Assembly (NCBI GenBank): GCA_018350325.1
Contig: JAEVLN010000005.1
Coordinates: 258,142-322,141 of the forward strand
DNA length: 64,000 nucleotides
Direction: 5' to 3'
DNA from: Globodera rostochiensis
Taxonomy: Eukaryota; Nematoda; Chromadorea; Rhabditida; Heteroderidae
In this document: piece after piece, positions 1 through 12,500 of the stretch
Position numbering within the stretch: position 1 is the stretch's first letter
Layout of the letters: every line of letters begins with the position of its first letter
Notes under the pieces: model-generated
Databases searched by the model: none
The model's input: only the letters and a program-made list of their open reading frames with translations
Told to the model about the DNA's origin: nothing
Program-made: the position numbers and the translations under genes

Positions 1-2235
1 ATAATGATTATTTGCTTTAAATATGAAAACAAATTATTTTGAAACATTCGCACTGGACACCCAGACGCCTTGTCCACAATGCTTGCAAAGCCAGCACGAT
101 CGAGTCATTTCAATTAAATAAGTAAGAATGAAAAAAGACTTTTAATTTAAATAATTTTTTATCTTAATAATGATTGTTTGATCTAAATATTGAAAACAAA
201 TAATTAAGAAAAATTACTGCAAATTCTTCGCCTGATTTTATTGAAATGTGTTTCAATTTATATTTTGTTGTATTTAATGGATTGTGTAGTAGAGCAGATT
301 CATTTTGATTATTATTGAATCAAATATTGGTAATTTTATATAAATTTCATTCGGATTAAATTAGTTTTTTGAAAGCAATCGCGTTATTACCAAATTTCAA
401 AAATGACAAAAAAAATACAAATTGAAAAATTTGTTGTGAACTTTTTAAAACAAAACAATTGGAACAATTTTGAGCCTCTCTCATATTTAGTTTAAATGGT
501 ATCATAACATTTCTACTCTTTTGCATTTTTAATTCAATAATTTTGTTGCGTAGTTTTTATGGAAGTATTAGTTTCGGATTGATAGTTTTGCATCCTCCTC
601 GTTTGTTTGAAGTTGAGTAAAATTTGGTGAACGTTAAAGATACAATTTCTTGATTTTGCCTTTTTATAAATATATTTATCTTGTTTGTATATTATATGTT
701 TATTCTATTTATATCCTAAATTTAACACTGACTTGCGCATCCTGGGGGAGTCGAGAGAAGCGAATTTTGACAGGTATTTATTTAAAAAAATTAATATTAT
801 CATTTCTGTAAAGAAAACAAAGCTGACTACTAGCAATGATCAAAAACCAATTAAAAAAATGTCTTAAATGAATGTTGCTGAATTAAACATAATACATTAT
901 AATAATTCGGCGATCAACAACAATGATGTTCTCTGTTAAAAAAACTGATCTAAATAAATACGATAGTGCGGGAAATCATCCTCAGGAGTGGTGGCGCGAC
1001 TGGAAAAAATCGGGAAGTGAGCATAAAATAATAAAAATAAAAACCTTATGTTTCATCGCCATACGCTCCGACGTCAATGGCACTACTGTTCAACTTTCAC
1101 AGCTCCTCAGCTTTATTAAATTTTAATAAATAAAAGATATTAAGGCTGCACAGCGAAGGCCCTCCGCGTACTCGGCACAAATATGTATTTTATATATGCT
1201 ATCACATCAAAAGCGTAAAACAAAGAGGGGATTATTATTTGAAGAAATTCACAACTTCATTAAAATATTAAAAAATTTTAAAAATTATGACAAAAAATAA
1301 TTAATTACCTAACTTTCGTAATAAATAAATTGACAACAAGTTTATTTATCCCCTCTAGTTTTGCTTCCACGTCTTTTTCTTGAAAATCCTGTATTTTAAA
1401 GTATCGATTGTAATTTACTGATAACTCAAATTCACTTTGTGAAAAATAACATATAGCTTCACGGAGAATTCGCTAGCGTACAACATTTTAACAATATCAA
1501 TAATAACAAAATCTTTTCGAAAATAAAAAACATTCATCAACCAGAACAACTTAAATGAAATTAAAAATAACGATGTAGCGCAGCTCGTAATTTTAAATTT
1601 TATATTAATTATAATTATTTCGAATAATTTATATAAAGACAAACAAACAAATAAAATTTAGTGTTAATAAGAAAAATAATATTAATAATTTTGTTTCTTG
1701 TCAGAAGATCTAATTAGTTTTTTTTACCGCCTTTGGTTATAATTAAAAATGTTTAAAAGAATGGTATTAATATTTTTAATTTCTTTTGTTTAAAATATTG
1801 ATTTCTTTCCTATTTAATCATGTCAAGAAAATGCGTGCTGCTTTCTTTTTAATCAATATGAATTATGTAAGGATTTTTTCGCAGTAGTTCGAGAAACTGC
1901 GAGCTTTCAAAGAATGCAATATTCGAACGGTTCTGGATCTTTTGCGGATGTTATTGAAGCCAAAAAAAAGTATAGCAATGGTGTAAATCATTTTAAACAT
2001 TAAAAATTGTTCGAGGGATTCAAATATTATTTAAAAAATCATCCTGATCACTACAATTAAGAATTAAGGGATTTCAGTGCCCACATTTGCTCGGAATTTG
2101 TAGTCTTAAGCCTATGCTCTAAAAATAACCACAGGAAAAGATCCATAGAATTGAGACACGCCGAAGGACTTGGCCAAATGTTGAGGTATCAAAATCCGTC
2201 AAAGCAATTCGTTAAAAATACCAATTTCATTTTTA
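1..2235. other. A+T-rich stretch without a recognised gene
   Basis: Low-complexity A+T-rich DNA. GC-richer islands at about 40-110, 955-1110 and 1890-2200 are open for 20-60 codons in one or more frames and have possible splice sites beside them, such as a T-run followed by CGCAG near 1883. More than one frame on both strands looks equally acceptable in each island, so no exon is called. They may be small exons of a gene with long introns or decayed transposon pieces. Confidence 0.4.
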
Positions 2236-2594
2236 AGCAATAATTGCGGAATTGACTTAAAATCTCAAGATTAGCTGCAAGGGGTCGTTATTTGAGTATC
2301 AGAAGCCAATTTAGGATGTTTCAATGCTTTATACAAAAGCAGAGCTTTTTAATTTTCTTTTAATTAATAGCATTTAAATCACTTTCTATTTCAAGAGATT
2401 TAATTTTTCTTTGCCTTGACTGTATTTAATCTTAAAGCATGGTTGAGTTTAGTTCTTTTTAGATGCACCTTACTCATTTTTAAGCAATGATTGTGGAATT
2501 GATTTAAAATCTCAAGATTAGCTGCAAGGAGTCGTTATTTGGTAGCAGAAGCCGATTTAGGATGTTTGAATGATTTATACAGAAGCAGAGCTTG
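2236..2594 (+). repeat. Two direct copies of a ~110-bp segment, possibly decayed coding sequence
   Basis: Copies at about 2236-2347 and 2482-2594 share a long match running through AATCTCAAGATTAGCTGCAA and on to AGCAGAGCTT. On the plus strand both keep one related reading frame with the pattern E-A-[N/D]-L-G-C-L-N-x-L-Y-x-S-R-A. Copy 1 differs from copy 2 by a one-base length change just upstream, which breaks the frame. This looks like a duplicated and decaying protein-coding piece, but I do not recognise the family. Confidence 0.45.
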
Positions 2595-2817
2595 AGTATC
2601 TATGGGTCCAATTTACACTAAAAATATTTAAATTTTTTGTTTGTCTATTTTAAAATTGTTTTAGAACAATTCCGGGAACTTTTTTAGCCTCCTTGGATTT
2701 ATTATAATGCAAATATTTATTACAATGTTTGAATAAAAAATTGCATAAATGGTTAAATTAGGAGAAGCTGAATTTTAAATTGAAATAAGGAAAGCCTTTG
2801 CAAAGGGATCTACCGAT

Positions 2818-3986
2818 GATTCAATTTAGAAAATATTATTAACCCTTACATTTTCCAATTAAAAAATGAACTACATAATAAAAAAAATTTAAAAAAACCA
2901 CGCAAAAAAATAAATAAAACAACTATTTTAAATAATATCAATTGTAAACATTTATGGATAAATATTGATAAACTGTTTTCAAAAAGAGGAAGCAGGCTAA
3001 AAAGCTAAATTTTCTTGAACGCTCCATGATTTTAAATGCATGAATATAATGTTTTTTTAATTAATAAATATCTTCAAAATATATGACTAAACAAAACATT
3101 GATTTAATTTTTAAAAAAAATTCACTTCAGATTAACATGAGTTACTAGAACAATGTTTACATGCAGTTTTGTTTGTGATTTCATTGAAAAATTGATGTAC
3201 AGGCACAGAGACTCGAAATCATGCAACTACGATCATCTGGACGAGGTCTAGCGACGTGCACAAGTCACACCGACCAATAATAATAGTTTAATTTGATTTA
3301 CTAAAAATAAAGCGAATTGTTTAAATTGTTACAGAAACAACTACTTTTTATGTCGGTGATAATTCAAATGTTATACTAAGTAAAACAAAATAAATTATTT
3401 GATAAATTCAATTTGCAATATAAAAAAGCTTTAAATATATAACTATTTGATTCAATTTAGAAAATATTATTAAACCTTACATTTCCAATTAAAAATTGAA
3501 ATTACATAAAATTAAAAATAAAATAAAACCACTAATTTAAATCAATTATAAAGCAAAAATAAATAAAACCACAATTTAAAAAATATCAATTCTAAACATT
3601 TATGGATTAAATTTTATATATTGATATACAAATATTTATAACGATAAAAAGCAAGCACTTTTTTTATCAACCTGTTAATGGATTCAATATTATTTATTGG
3701 TGCAATCTTAAGTACCGTCCTAAACATTTAACTTTAAGTTGTTTAAAAATTATAGATGAATAATTAATTATAAAGTAAAATTTAAATTACTATTCTCGGT
3801 AACTAAATAAAACAGAAATAAAATTATTCAATTTTTGCCCAAAAGAGGAAAAGCTCCAATTCTTGAACACGTCATGATTTTAAATGCATGAATATAATGT
3901 TTTTAATTAATAAATATCTTCAAAATATATGCCTAAATGGAACATTGATTTGATTTCATTAAAAAATTCACTTTAGATTAACATAA
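2818..3986 (+). repeat. Local segmental duplication, two diverged copies
   Basis: Copy 1 (about 2818-3140) and copy 2 (about 3449-3986) share two blocks in the same order. The first begins GATTCAATTTAGAAAATATT (2818 and 3449). The second begins CATGATTTTAAATGCATGAA (3025 and 3873). Copy 2 carries extra A+T-rich sequence between the blocks. The copies differ by scattered substitutions and indels. No coding potential is evident. Confidence 0.6.
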
Positions 3987-4200
3987 GACCCGGTATGTAA
4001 AAGTTCGACTTGGTGTCGAAATAGGTTGTCAAATTTGGCAAATTTTATTTTTTTTTTGCGCCAACTTTTATGGTGAAAATTTTGCGTTGAGGATGGGGCA
4101 GATTTTGTGGTAGGAGGTGCGCCCAAAATGGTATATCACTTGCCCGGTTTGGTTAGGTCGGAGGTCGAAATGGGGGGTCTAACCAATTTATGCATCCTTT
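3987..4200. repeat. GC-richer block, unclassified, probable transposon fragment
   Basis: A block with clearly more G than its surroundings. It includes GGATGGGGCAGATTTTGTGG and ends near GGGGGGTCTAACC. A T/C-GACxT motif occurs near both ends but does not form a convincing terminal inverted repeat, and no target duplication was found. The sharp composition boundaries suggest inserted DNA. Confidence 0.3.
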
Positions 4201-7200
4201 ATTAATTAGTTTAAATGGGAGTGAGATTATGTAAGTGATTGATAAAACAATGAAAATAAAAGAATAGGTAATTAAAATAATTTAACAAAATATTATTTAT
4301 AATAGGAAACATATATTTAAAATAATTTAAAATTGATATAAAATTGATTAAAATACCAGAAAATGAAAAAAACCCTTTAAAGTTTCAACATTAAAATTAA
4401 TATTAAAATAGTTGAATAAATAAATTACTACCAATTATAAAGGTTCTATATGCAAAAAACAGTTAACGCTAGGGCAACCTTCTGGAAAAGCCCGAAAATG
4501 TTAAACTAATTTTTGGGAAAAAAATTACAAAATAAACAATTACATAAATAAATCTTGGATTTGATTCTGATATATAAAGTATAAAGGCAAAAAATTAACC
4601 CAAGAAGAGGAGACTACCACATTGTACTGGTCCCATCAACGAATGCTAATCAAAAATTATATGTTCAGAGAACCAGAAATGTTGAAATTATATTAACGGA
4701 GCAGTTGCATTTTGAAATTGTTTATAATTAATTGCTGCACACATGCCCATTCTTCAGTTTTTTGACCGTTGTTATATTCGATAACAAAATTATATTTTTG
4801 TGAAAAATTTTTATTCATTACATGCAATTAACAAAAGAATAACCCACGAATTGCCCGTTATAAAAAAGGTGTGCACTATCGCCTGAACGTTTCACTGCTT
4901 TATCATTCAAACGGCCTAAAAGTGATTTGAAAAATATAAAAAAAAATAAACTATTTTTGAAGCCAATTCCAAAATAAAATTAATTACTTATAAAAGGTTA
5001 AAAATTTGCACAGCTTCAACGGCAGCAGAAAATTACTATTATATGTTGCAAATATTTGGAGGATTCATTTGGAACAATTTTTTTTAATTACGAAAAACAT
5101 TATATTCAAGCGAGGGGCGGACAAAAATATAACCCAATTAGAAATAAACAAAATAAATATTTAATTCTCAATTTTTAAAAAAACGTTAAATGGATTGTCT
5201 GTTGGCTAAAATAAAATTTAAAAATATAATTGGGAATTTTGAACTAACAAATAAAAGAATAAAACAAATACCGTAACAATATAAATCACAAATTATTGCA
5301 ATTTTCAATTTTTCCAAGCAAAATAAATAAAATTAAAAGATAAATAACAATTAATTTTAAATGACTCACGGATTGAATAATAAATAAAAAATAAATTAAC
5401 ACGAGTTGTTAGAACATAAAATAAATTATTTTAAAAAATATAGAAAAACATATAATACAATTTATAAATTGTTGGCTTATTCAAAAAGACAACTCATTAA
5501 CAATCAAAGACACAAATGATTGGAAATATTGCTAGTGGAAGTCTCACATATCTCTGATCTGCCAAGGAGACAACGAATTCAATAGCGGCGTGGACCTTAC
5601 ATGGAAATAAAATAATAACGTATAATAAATATAAATTATATCCGACATCACCGGGCAGTTAAATCTGTTTCGAAAAAAAATTAGCCATCGAATCGCTGTG
5701 TATATCGCGTTTAATTGCAAAAATTTTATTAATAATTTAAAAATTAAAGTCATTTACCATAAGCCCACATCACACGGAAGACGATAAAAACGACTGAACC
5801 GCGAGGCAATCCGACAATCCAAAAATACAAAAAATAATTCTATTATTCAAGAAAAATATTAAGTTTAATAAATGTAAGGCTATTATAAAAGTAAATATAA
5901 TTTAATTAATAAAAGAATGTAATTACCAAAAAACAGCCAAGTAAAAAAATCGTTTTACAACAATTCAGTTTGCCAATCTTTTGGCGTTTGCTTTTAGCAA
6001 TAAAAATTAAAAAATAGCATTATTTTAAGACATTTTGTCATCGTAAAATGGAAACCTTTCTTTAAATAATTTATTTAAAATGGAACCTTAATTAAAATAA
6101 ACGATAAATTGATTAAAATGCAAACATTATGTAATGGAAAAGTGAAAAACACACCTTTGATTTTATGGAAAAGATTATATAAAAATAACAGTTACTCGTT
6201 AGCCTGAGGAATTTTTTTTCTGAATGTTTTACATTTTCACATAATTTATCTTTAAAAAATTGACCCAATTTATTTCGTAATTTAAATTCATTGATTTTTA
6301 ATATTTAATAAAATTGTAAATAAAAATATTTATGTTTTGGATAATTCTATACTTTTAGAGCTGGAAAGTGCCTACATATATTGTCAAAAATCAGCCTTTC
6401 AGATTTACTTAATCAAAATTTGTTTCACGTATTTATTATTAAACCGTATCGTTTCAGTGCTTGAAAACATAAGCGGACTGCATAATTCGAGGGGGGGGGG
6501 AGCGTCAATACGAATTGCCCATCTGTAAAAAATTTCAAAAAAATTGATTTTCAACGCAATAAATATTTGAAACTTTCTCAAAAAATACCTCATATTCGCA
6601 TATTGAACGTCTGTCCAATTCTGTGGCTACATGGCTACAGGAGAAGACTATTTCTTGTTATTTTAAACAATCTTATTACATTTTCTTTTTTGTTCAATTA
6701 TTTAAACTTTTAAAGTATAATGGTCAAACAAAATCACGTGCAGGCATACGCGTGACAAATAAAAGCGTTAGCATGCCTCATAATCGTTTCTTTACTTCTA
6801 AGTTTTTTGCATAATAATATATGTGTTGAAATATATACTTTAAAAATGATTAAACTTTATTTGGTTGTCTAATCCTCATATAATTTGTTTTTAACAATAA
6901 CATAGTTATATTGCATGCAGAATGGAATCTTTTTAATTTTTTTTATTTGCTTTAAAGTATTTTGCTAAAACTTTTCTTTTTACGCAATCCATGAGTTCTT
7001 TTTTTATTATTTATTTGATGGCTACGACGTCTTGCTTATTATAAAGTTTCAAATTCTCGTAAACATTTAAGCTTACTTTGAATTTGCAAATATTATCAAT
7101 TAATTTTAATTCATACAAAGCCATGTTGATAATGTTTTTGTTTGCGTAAAAAATTAAAGATAACTGTAAATTTAATGTTTTGTATTTTATTATTTTTAAA

Positions 7201-9367
7201 AAGAATTCCCCTCCTTCTATTCTATTATTGTATTTGGGTTTACTTCAAAAATTTTTAAATTTTTTTTTTGATTATTTCGTAAATTACTGTAATTATACGT
7301 TGTGGTTTTTTTATTTATTAATAATTTCTATTAAACTAATAGCATTTTTTGTTCTCAACTTTTTTTTTCCTCATGATGTCCTTTCGCTGTATTATAAAAA
7401 CTTTTTTTGGCCTCCACCGCTCTTGTTTTTAAAAACGTTGTTTCACATTGCAATTAATCTTTTTACTTTTGAAGTTCCAACATTGATATTATTTTTAAAT
7501 TATAATTACAAAATTATTTTTCTTATGGTTTAATTACACAAACTCATGGTAGTAGTTATGGGAAAAACGGCATCAAGTTATTTTTGATGAAAATATTTAT
7601 ATTTATGAATCATGCTTCCTTTAAACAGATTTTTTTAAATTTGCCCGGTACGTCAAGAGTCTTCCTTGGTTGATGCATTACCACTTACAATGTATTTATA
7701 AAAATTAATTTTAGAATTTTTGTTTAGATACTTTTTTTGGAAATAAAAAATAATTAGCAGATTATTTTTGCATTGACTTTTGTTATTATAACCTTTAATG
7801 CCGTTAATTAACCATATATATTATACTTTATTTCTTTTTAATAAGAAAAACATTTAAGATTTAAATTTATAAAATTTTAGTTAATTAAATCCCAATCAAA
7901 TTTGCAATGTAAAATAAAAATATAAAAAACCAATTATTAAAAAAAATAATTAAAATAAACACAGTTTTGATTATATTAAAATATTTTTGCGTAAAGATAA
8001 ATCGAAATCAATAACTAGAAGAATTTGTTAACAAGACGGGTGGCAACCAATATAGTTCTCTTTTTTTAAAAATGAAATAGCTAATAAAAACCCAAAGATA
8101 GTCAAAATATAATCTGGTCCCTCACACAAAGTTTACATAAACACGCAAGGAAGGAGCACGTGGTTTGATACAATTATTTTCCGTCCAAAAACCCCCCCAT
8201 TCTTATTGCTCTTGTATGAAAGCTGAAAAAAAAATCATCAGCAGTTTTGGTCACGATAATTCAAACATAATAAATATATATTTAAAAATTGTTATCACCA
8301 AATAATTTAATAACAAAACTTCTTAAAAATAAGAATTTAAATTTACATTGCTAAAAAATTATTTTTAAAAAAAGCGACGAACGCAATCGATTGCGACATA
8401 GAAATAAATTTAGCGAAATAGCCTCTTTGTCATCATCAACAAACAAACTTAACGGAATGATTTGTGGTAAAATATTAATTTTTCAAATCAGTTTACTTTC
8501 TTAGCATGCAAATATAAATATACAGCTAATTTTTGTTCTTTTGTGATTTCTGACGGTTTTTAAATGATCCAAAGAATCTAAAAATTTTGTTTATTGTTTA
8601 TTAAGTTTAGCTGTTGTGTATAATGATGATTTATTAAATTTTGAAAGTTATTTATTTTAATTATTATCCGTTATTAATTTTTAAATTTATATAAAAAACA
8701 AAATGTTGACATATTGTTACGATGAAATTCTTTGTCAAGCACACATGTACGATTCGCCTTGTTTTTATTTGTAATCCTAGGTTAATTGATTTGTTTTCAC
8801 TAAAGTTGTTTATTACTTATTTTAAGGCTAAATTTGATTATTCCTTAATTGTTAATATTTTTACCGGATTATTAATAGTATTTTTAAAAGTAAATTTAAT
8901 CAGATTTGCAGCGATTGCTTAAATTACTTTGTGTTAAAACAGAATATTTAGATATTTGATATAATTAAATTACCTAATTACTTTTTGTCAGTTTGAAATG
9001 ATTATTTGGAAATGAGCTTGCTTTTTTGTAATTTACAAATTTGGACCTTTGTTTTATTTTATAAGGCCAATATTTTTATTTTTTAAATCCAAATTTTGTT
9101 TATGAAAAGTCGAGGGTTTTTTGAATCTTGGGGTGGTCTTTATTGTCCCCGCGCTGTAGAATCTTAACATTGAGGAGATTTACATGCATTGCTTGAGAAT
9201 GTTCGGTCACAGCCGTTTTCTGTCCTATTTTCAAATTGCATATTCAATATAAAGATTATTGGTTTTGCAATGTTTTTAGTTATTATAAGTTTTATTAATA
9301 AATAGAAACTTTCTTTCTTAATTTGAATCGTATAAAGTCCACAAAAAATACATAAGTAATTATTTAA
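4201..9367. other. A+T-rich stretch without a recognised gene
   Basis: Mostly poly-A/T-rich spacer. GC-richer islands are visible at about 4845-4920, 5545-5605, 5756-5815, 8110-8170 and 9098-9235. The island at 9098-9222 has a 40-codon minus-strand open frame ending in TAA at 9098 and an AG acceptor-like site at its upstream edge, but a second frame through it is equally acceptable. An 11-base G run lies at about 6490. No gene is called. Confidence 0.35.
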
Positions 9368-9580
9368 GCAGATTTATGTTGCCATTTATATCCACCCAAT
9401 TAATAAATTGTGTCAACGCATCGCCACTAAAAAAATATCTTCATTTTTAATCAAAATTTCTTCTTTTAATTTAATTGCCAACATATTAAAATAAAAATGC
9501 GAAATTTTTGAATCGTAATCTTAAATTAAATTTAAGGATTTTAAAAGCAAATGTCTGTAAACGTTTGACTCTTTGGCGTA
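9368..9580 (+). repeat. Dispersed ~210-bp repeat, copy 1
   Basis: It shares long stretches with 31168-31377, including TTTATGTTGCCATTTATA, AATTGTGTCAACGCATCG and GTCTGTAAACGTTTGACTCT, in the same order and orientation. Indels separate the copies, so they are not a recent tandem event. No ORF or terminal structure was recognised. A generic dispersed repeat fits best. Confidence 0.6.
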
Positions 9581-12500
9581 AAATGTCAATCAATGTTTTT
9601 TATTGTTACATATAAGACAGCCATTGATTGAGATCAACATAGTTATTGTAATATTATTTTGTACAGGTTTAATCGTCTTTCTCCTCGGTAAAATTATTTT
9701 TGAAACGAAGTTATTGATACATTTTATGTGTGTACTTGAACGGTCACAGTTAATATATTTCAATATAATTAAAATTCACAATGGTAATTGTAGCATATGA
9801 CAGTCTGTTTTTCCAACTTTTCCTAAAATAATATTAATTATACAATTAGTTGGTTTTACTTATAATGGATACATTTTATTTTAGGCATATTCAACTTTAA
9901 ACCCTCTTTTAATAAACTTTTTGTCTGGTGTATTTAGACCATACCTTTTATTTGGTAATTTTTCTCATACCAATACTCTTTATTATATTAATATTTTTTA
10001 ATTGAAAGTTTTCCAACAATTTTCGATTTTCTCTAAATTAATTTGGGCATTTAGGTAATCATTATTTTCAAAACCTGCACTTCCGGCTGTTAAGCCACGA
10101 GTGGCTGCTCTTGCACATGCACTGGCATGGTGTTGGACGGTCCCGCTTCCGGGTCCAGTTCAAAGACGGGGTCGTAGGCAACGGACCCGACCAATTCTTC
10201 GTTCGCGTTGGAATTCGGATGGCCGGTGGTTGAGGAATTTGCAAAGGAGACTGAACAGCGAAGTAGTTAATAGATTCGTACATATTTTCCTAAATTAGAA
10301 AGGTGGCCATTTATGCGAACTTTTAATAACAAAAAAGGCTTTCAAACAAAAAACAACTTTTACCGGCGGAGGGGTTTGGTGCGCAAGCAAGCGTTCAATT
10401 CACACCTAGCCAAGCTTTTATCTTCTTCTACCATTTCTTAAATAATTTAATTGGGTAAATTTGATCGCTTTAGTTTTAAGTACGTATGTTTGAAATTTAT
10501 AAAATAAAAGAAATATTTTGCAAACATTTTTTAATAGTGCATTTTCATAATTTTTTAAAATTTAATTTTACAAAATTTATATAGAAATTTTTGTTTAAAA
10601 TACATTATTTTACAAAAGTTAATGCTACAATTCTTTATGTCGTTCATAGACAGACTTCAATTAGCGTTTATAAACACTGTAACTAACAACGCATATATTT
10701 TATACGCATTTGCTTAAGTATCAATCCATTGTTGTTTTGTGCGAGATATTTCTAACCAATTTGTTAGTCTAATTATTCCTTTAATTTTTTCTTAGTCATT
10801 ATTTACAATTTTCCGAAATTATTTTAATTATCCCGTTTTTGATTAATTTTACTTGATTCTTTGTTTCATGTTATTGTAAATGATTTAATAGATTTGTATT
10901 GAACCAACTTTTATATAAGCTTTTTAATCAAGTTTATTTTTTAAAAATATGCTTGGAATACCACGTTCTTTGCTTAACTGCTCAGTCGTGTCTGTTGAGT
11001 AATCATTAAATCATCGGTTATTAAGGTGTCTTGTCTTGTTCACAAATTCTTACAGTATGTCTTCATTGCGATATATTATTGATTGATGAACTTAGCAGGA
11101 CTTGGATTTTCATTAGAAAATTTTTACTTTGATAAGATATTAATCTTTGCATTTTCGTTTAGTCACTGATATATTTATTTTAGTTTTTAATTAAATAATT
11201 TCCTTATAAATAAATATTATTTTAAAATTTTGTTTTGCTGGCGAGCGTTGTCCACGTGCTCCTGGTGCGCACGCGTGTTTTCTCGAACGCACGGACGTCT
11301 CCCAGCTGCAGTCTAATGTGCTGCATACGTTAGCTTTTAGAGTGAAACCAATAATTATTTCAATTAAAATTAACTAAAATTTTCCTGTAAATGCACCAGA
11401 TTAGCATTGCGACGCAATGTGTCTTGGACACTTTAATAAATTCATCACAAATGCGGGAGGTTTCTATTTTTTCGGCCCATCTTCCAAATAATGTTAGTTT
11501 GGCTACACATTCACAGTATTTATTATTATGATTATTTAGCATTTATACAATTTGTTTTTTTGATTGTTTATTTTATTAAATTTAGTTTATAATCTTCGAG
11601 AGTCAAAAAGAAGTCAAAATCGAAAATCCAAACTGAAAAGTTCGAAATCAAAAATCGAAAGGAAAAAAACGTCGAAAATCGAAGTCGAAATCGAAACAAA
11701 TCGAATTCGAAAAATGAAATATTCACTTATTCATTTTTAAAATTTTGAAGGACGCAAAATGGCCCAAAGCAGAAATAATTTTTCATTTATTTTAATATTA
11801 GTTCTTTATTTATAAATAAATAATAAAATGCTTTTATGTCACGGTGGCTTTATTTTTCAGAGTTAACATTTACCTGATTTTTTTTCTTAGATAATTGTTA
11901 AATAATTTCCTTTAACCAATTAGAATAAACTTTAAAAATAATTTTTTGTTATCAAATTATTATGTATTTGATTATCTAATGCAAACTATTTTATTTGATA
12001 TTTTATATAGTTTTGCAATAATTGCGCCCGGTATGATTTTCATCTAGTTTCCATGGTCAGTCGGCTGATGCGCAAAGTAACTTAGTTTTATTGTCAATGT
12101 TTTTCTAAAAAAACATTTTTAGGGTTAAAAAAAAATGACTTCTTTACGCATTGTTTAATTTATTATTGGTATTTTTCTCAAGCGTAATTTTAATGATTAT
12201 ATTTATTAATGATTTTGTTATCATTTTATTGCGCAGTATCACAGCTTGTTAAATAAACGGTGTAAATAGTTGTAACATTTGCGTATAATTTTGTTAGAGT
12301 TGAATGAATTCTAATAAACGACCGCACTGGTCGTAACATATTTTTTAACACAATTTTTACTAAGTTAGCACCCATCTTGAAGTCGTGATAAAAATCAAAT
12401 ATTTAACGATAACTAATATATAAATAAAAAATTTAACAATTTTTTGAGAATTAATATCACTTGTCGGCGTAAAAAACTTAATTTAAAAATTGATATTTCT

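Noticed and set aside
7180..7533. 117-codon plus-strand ORF
   Set aside because: Phe/Leu/Ile/Tyr-rich translation of T-rich DNA with no domain or plausible membrane protein layout. Such frames are expected by composition.
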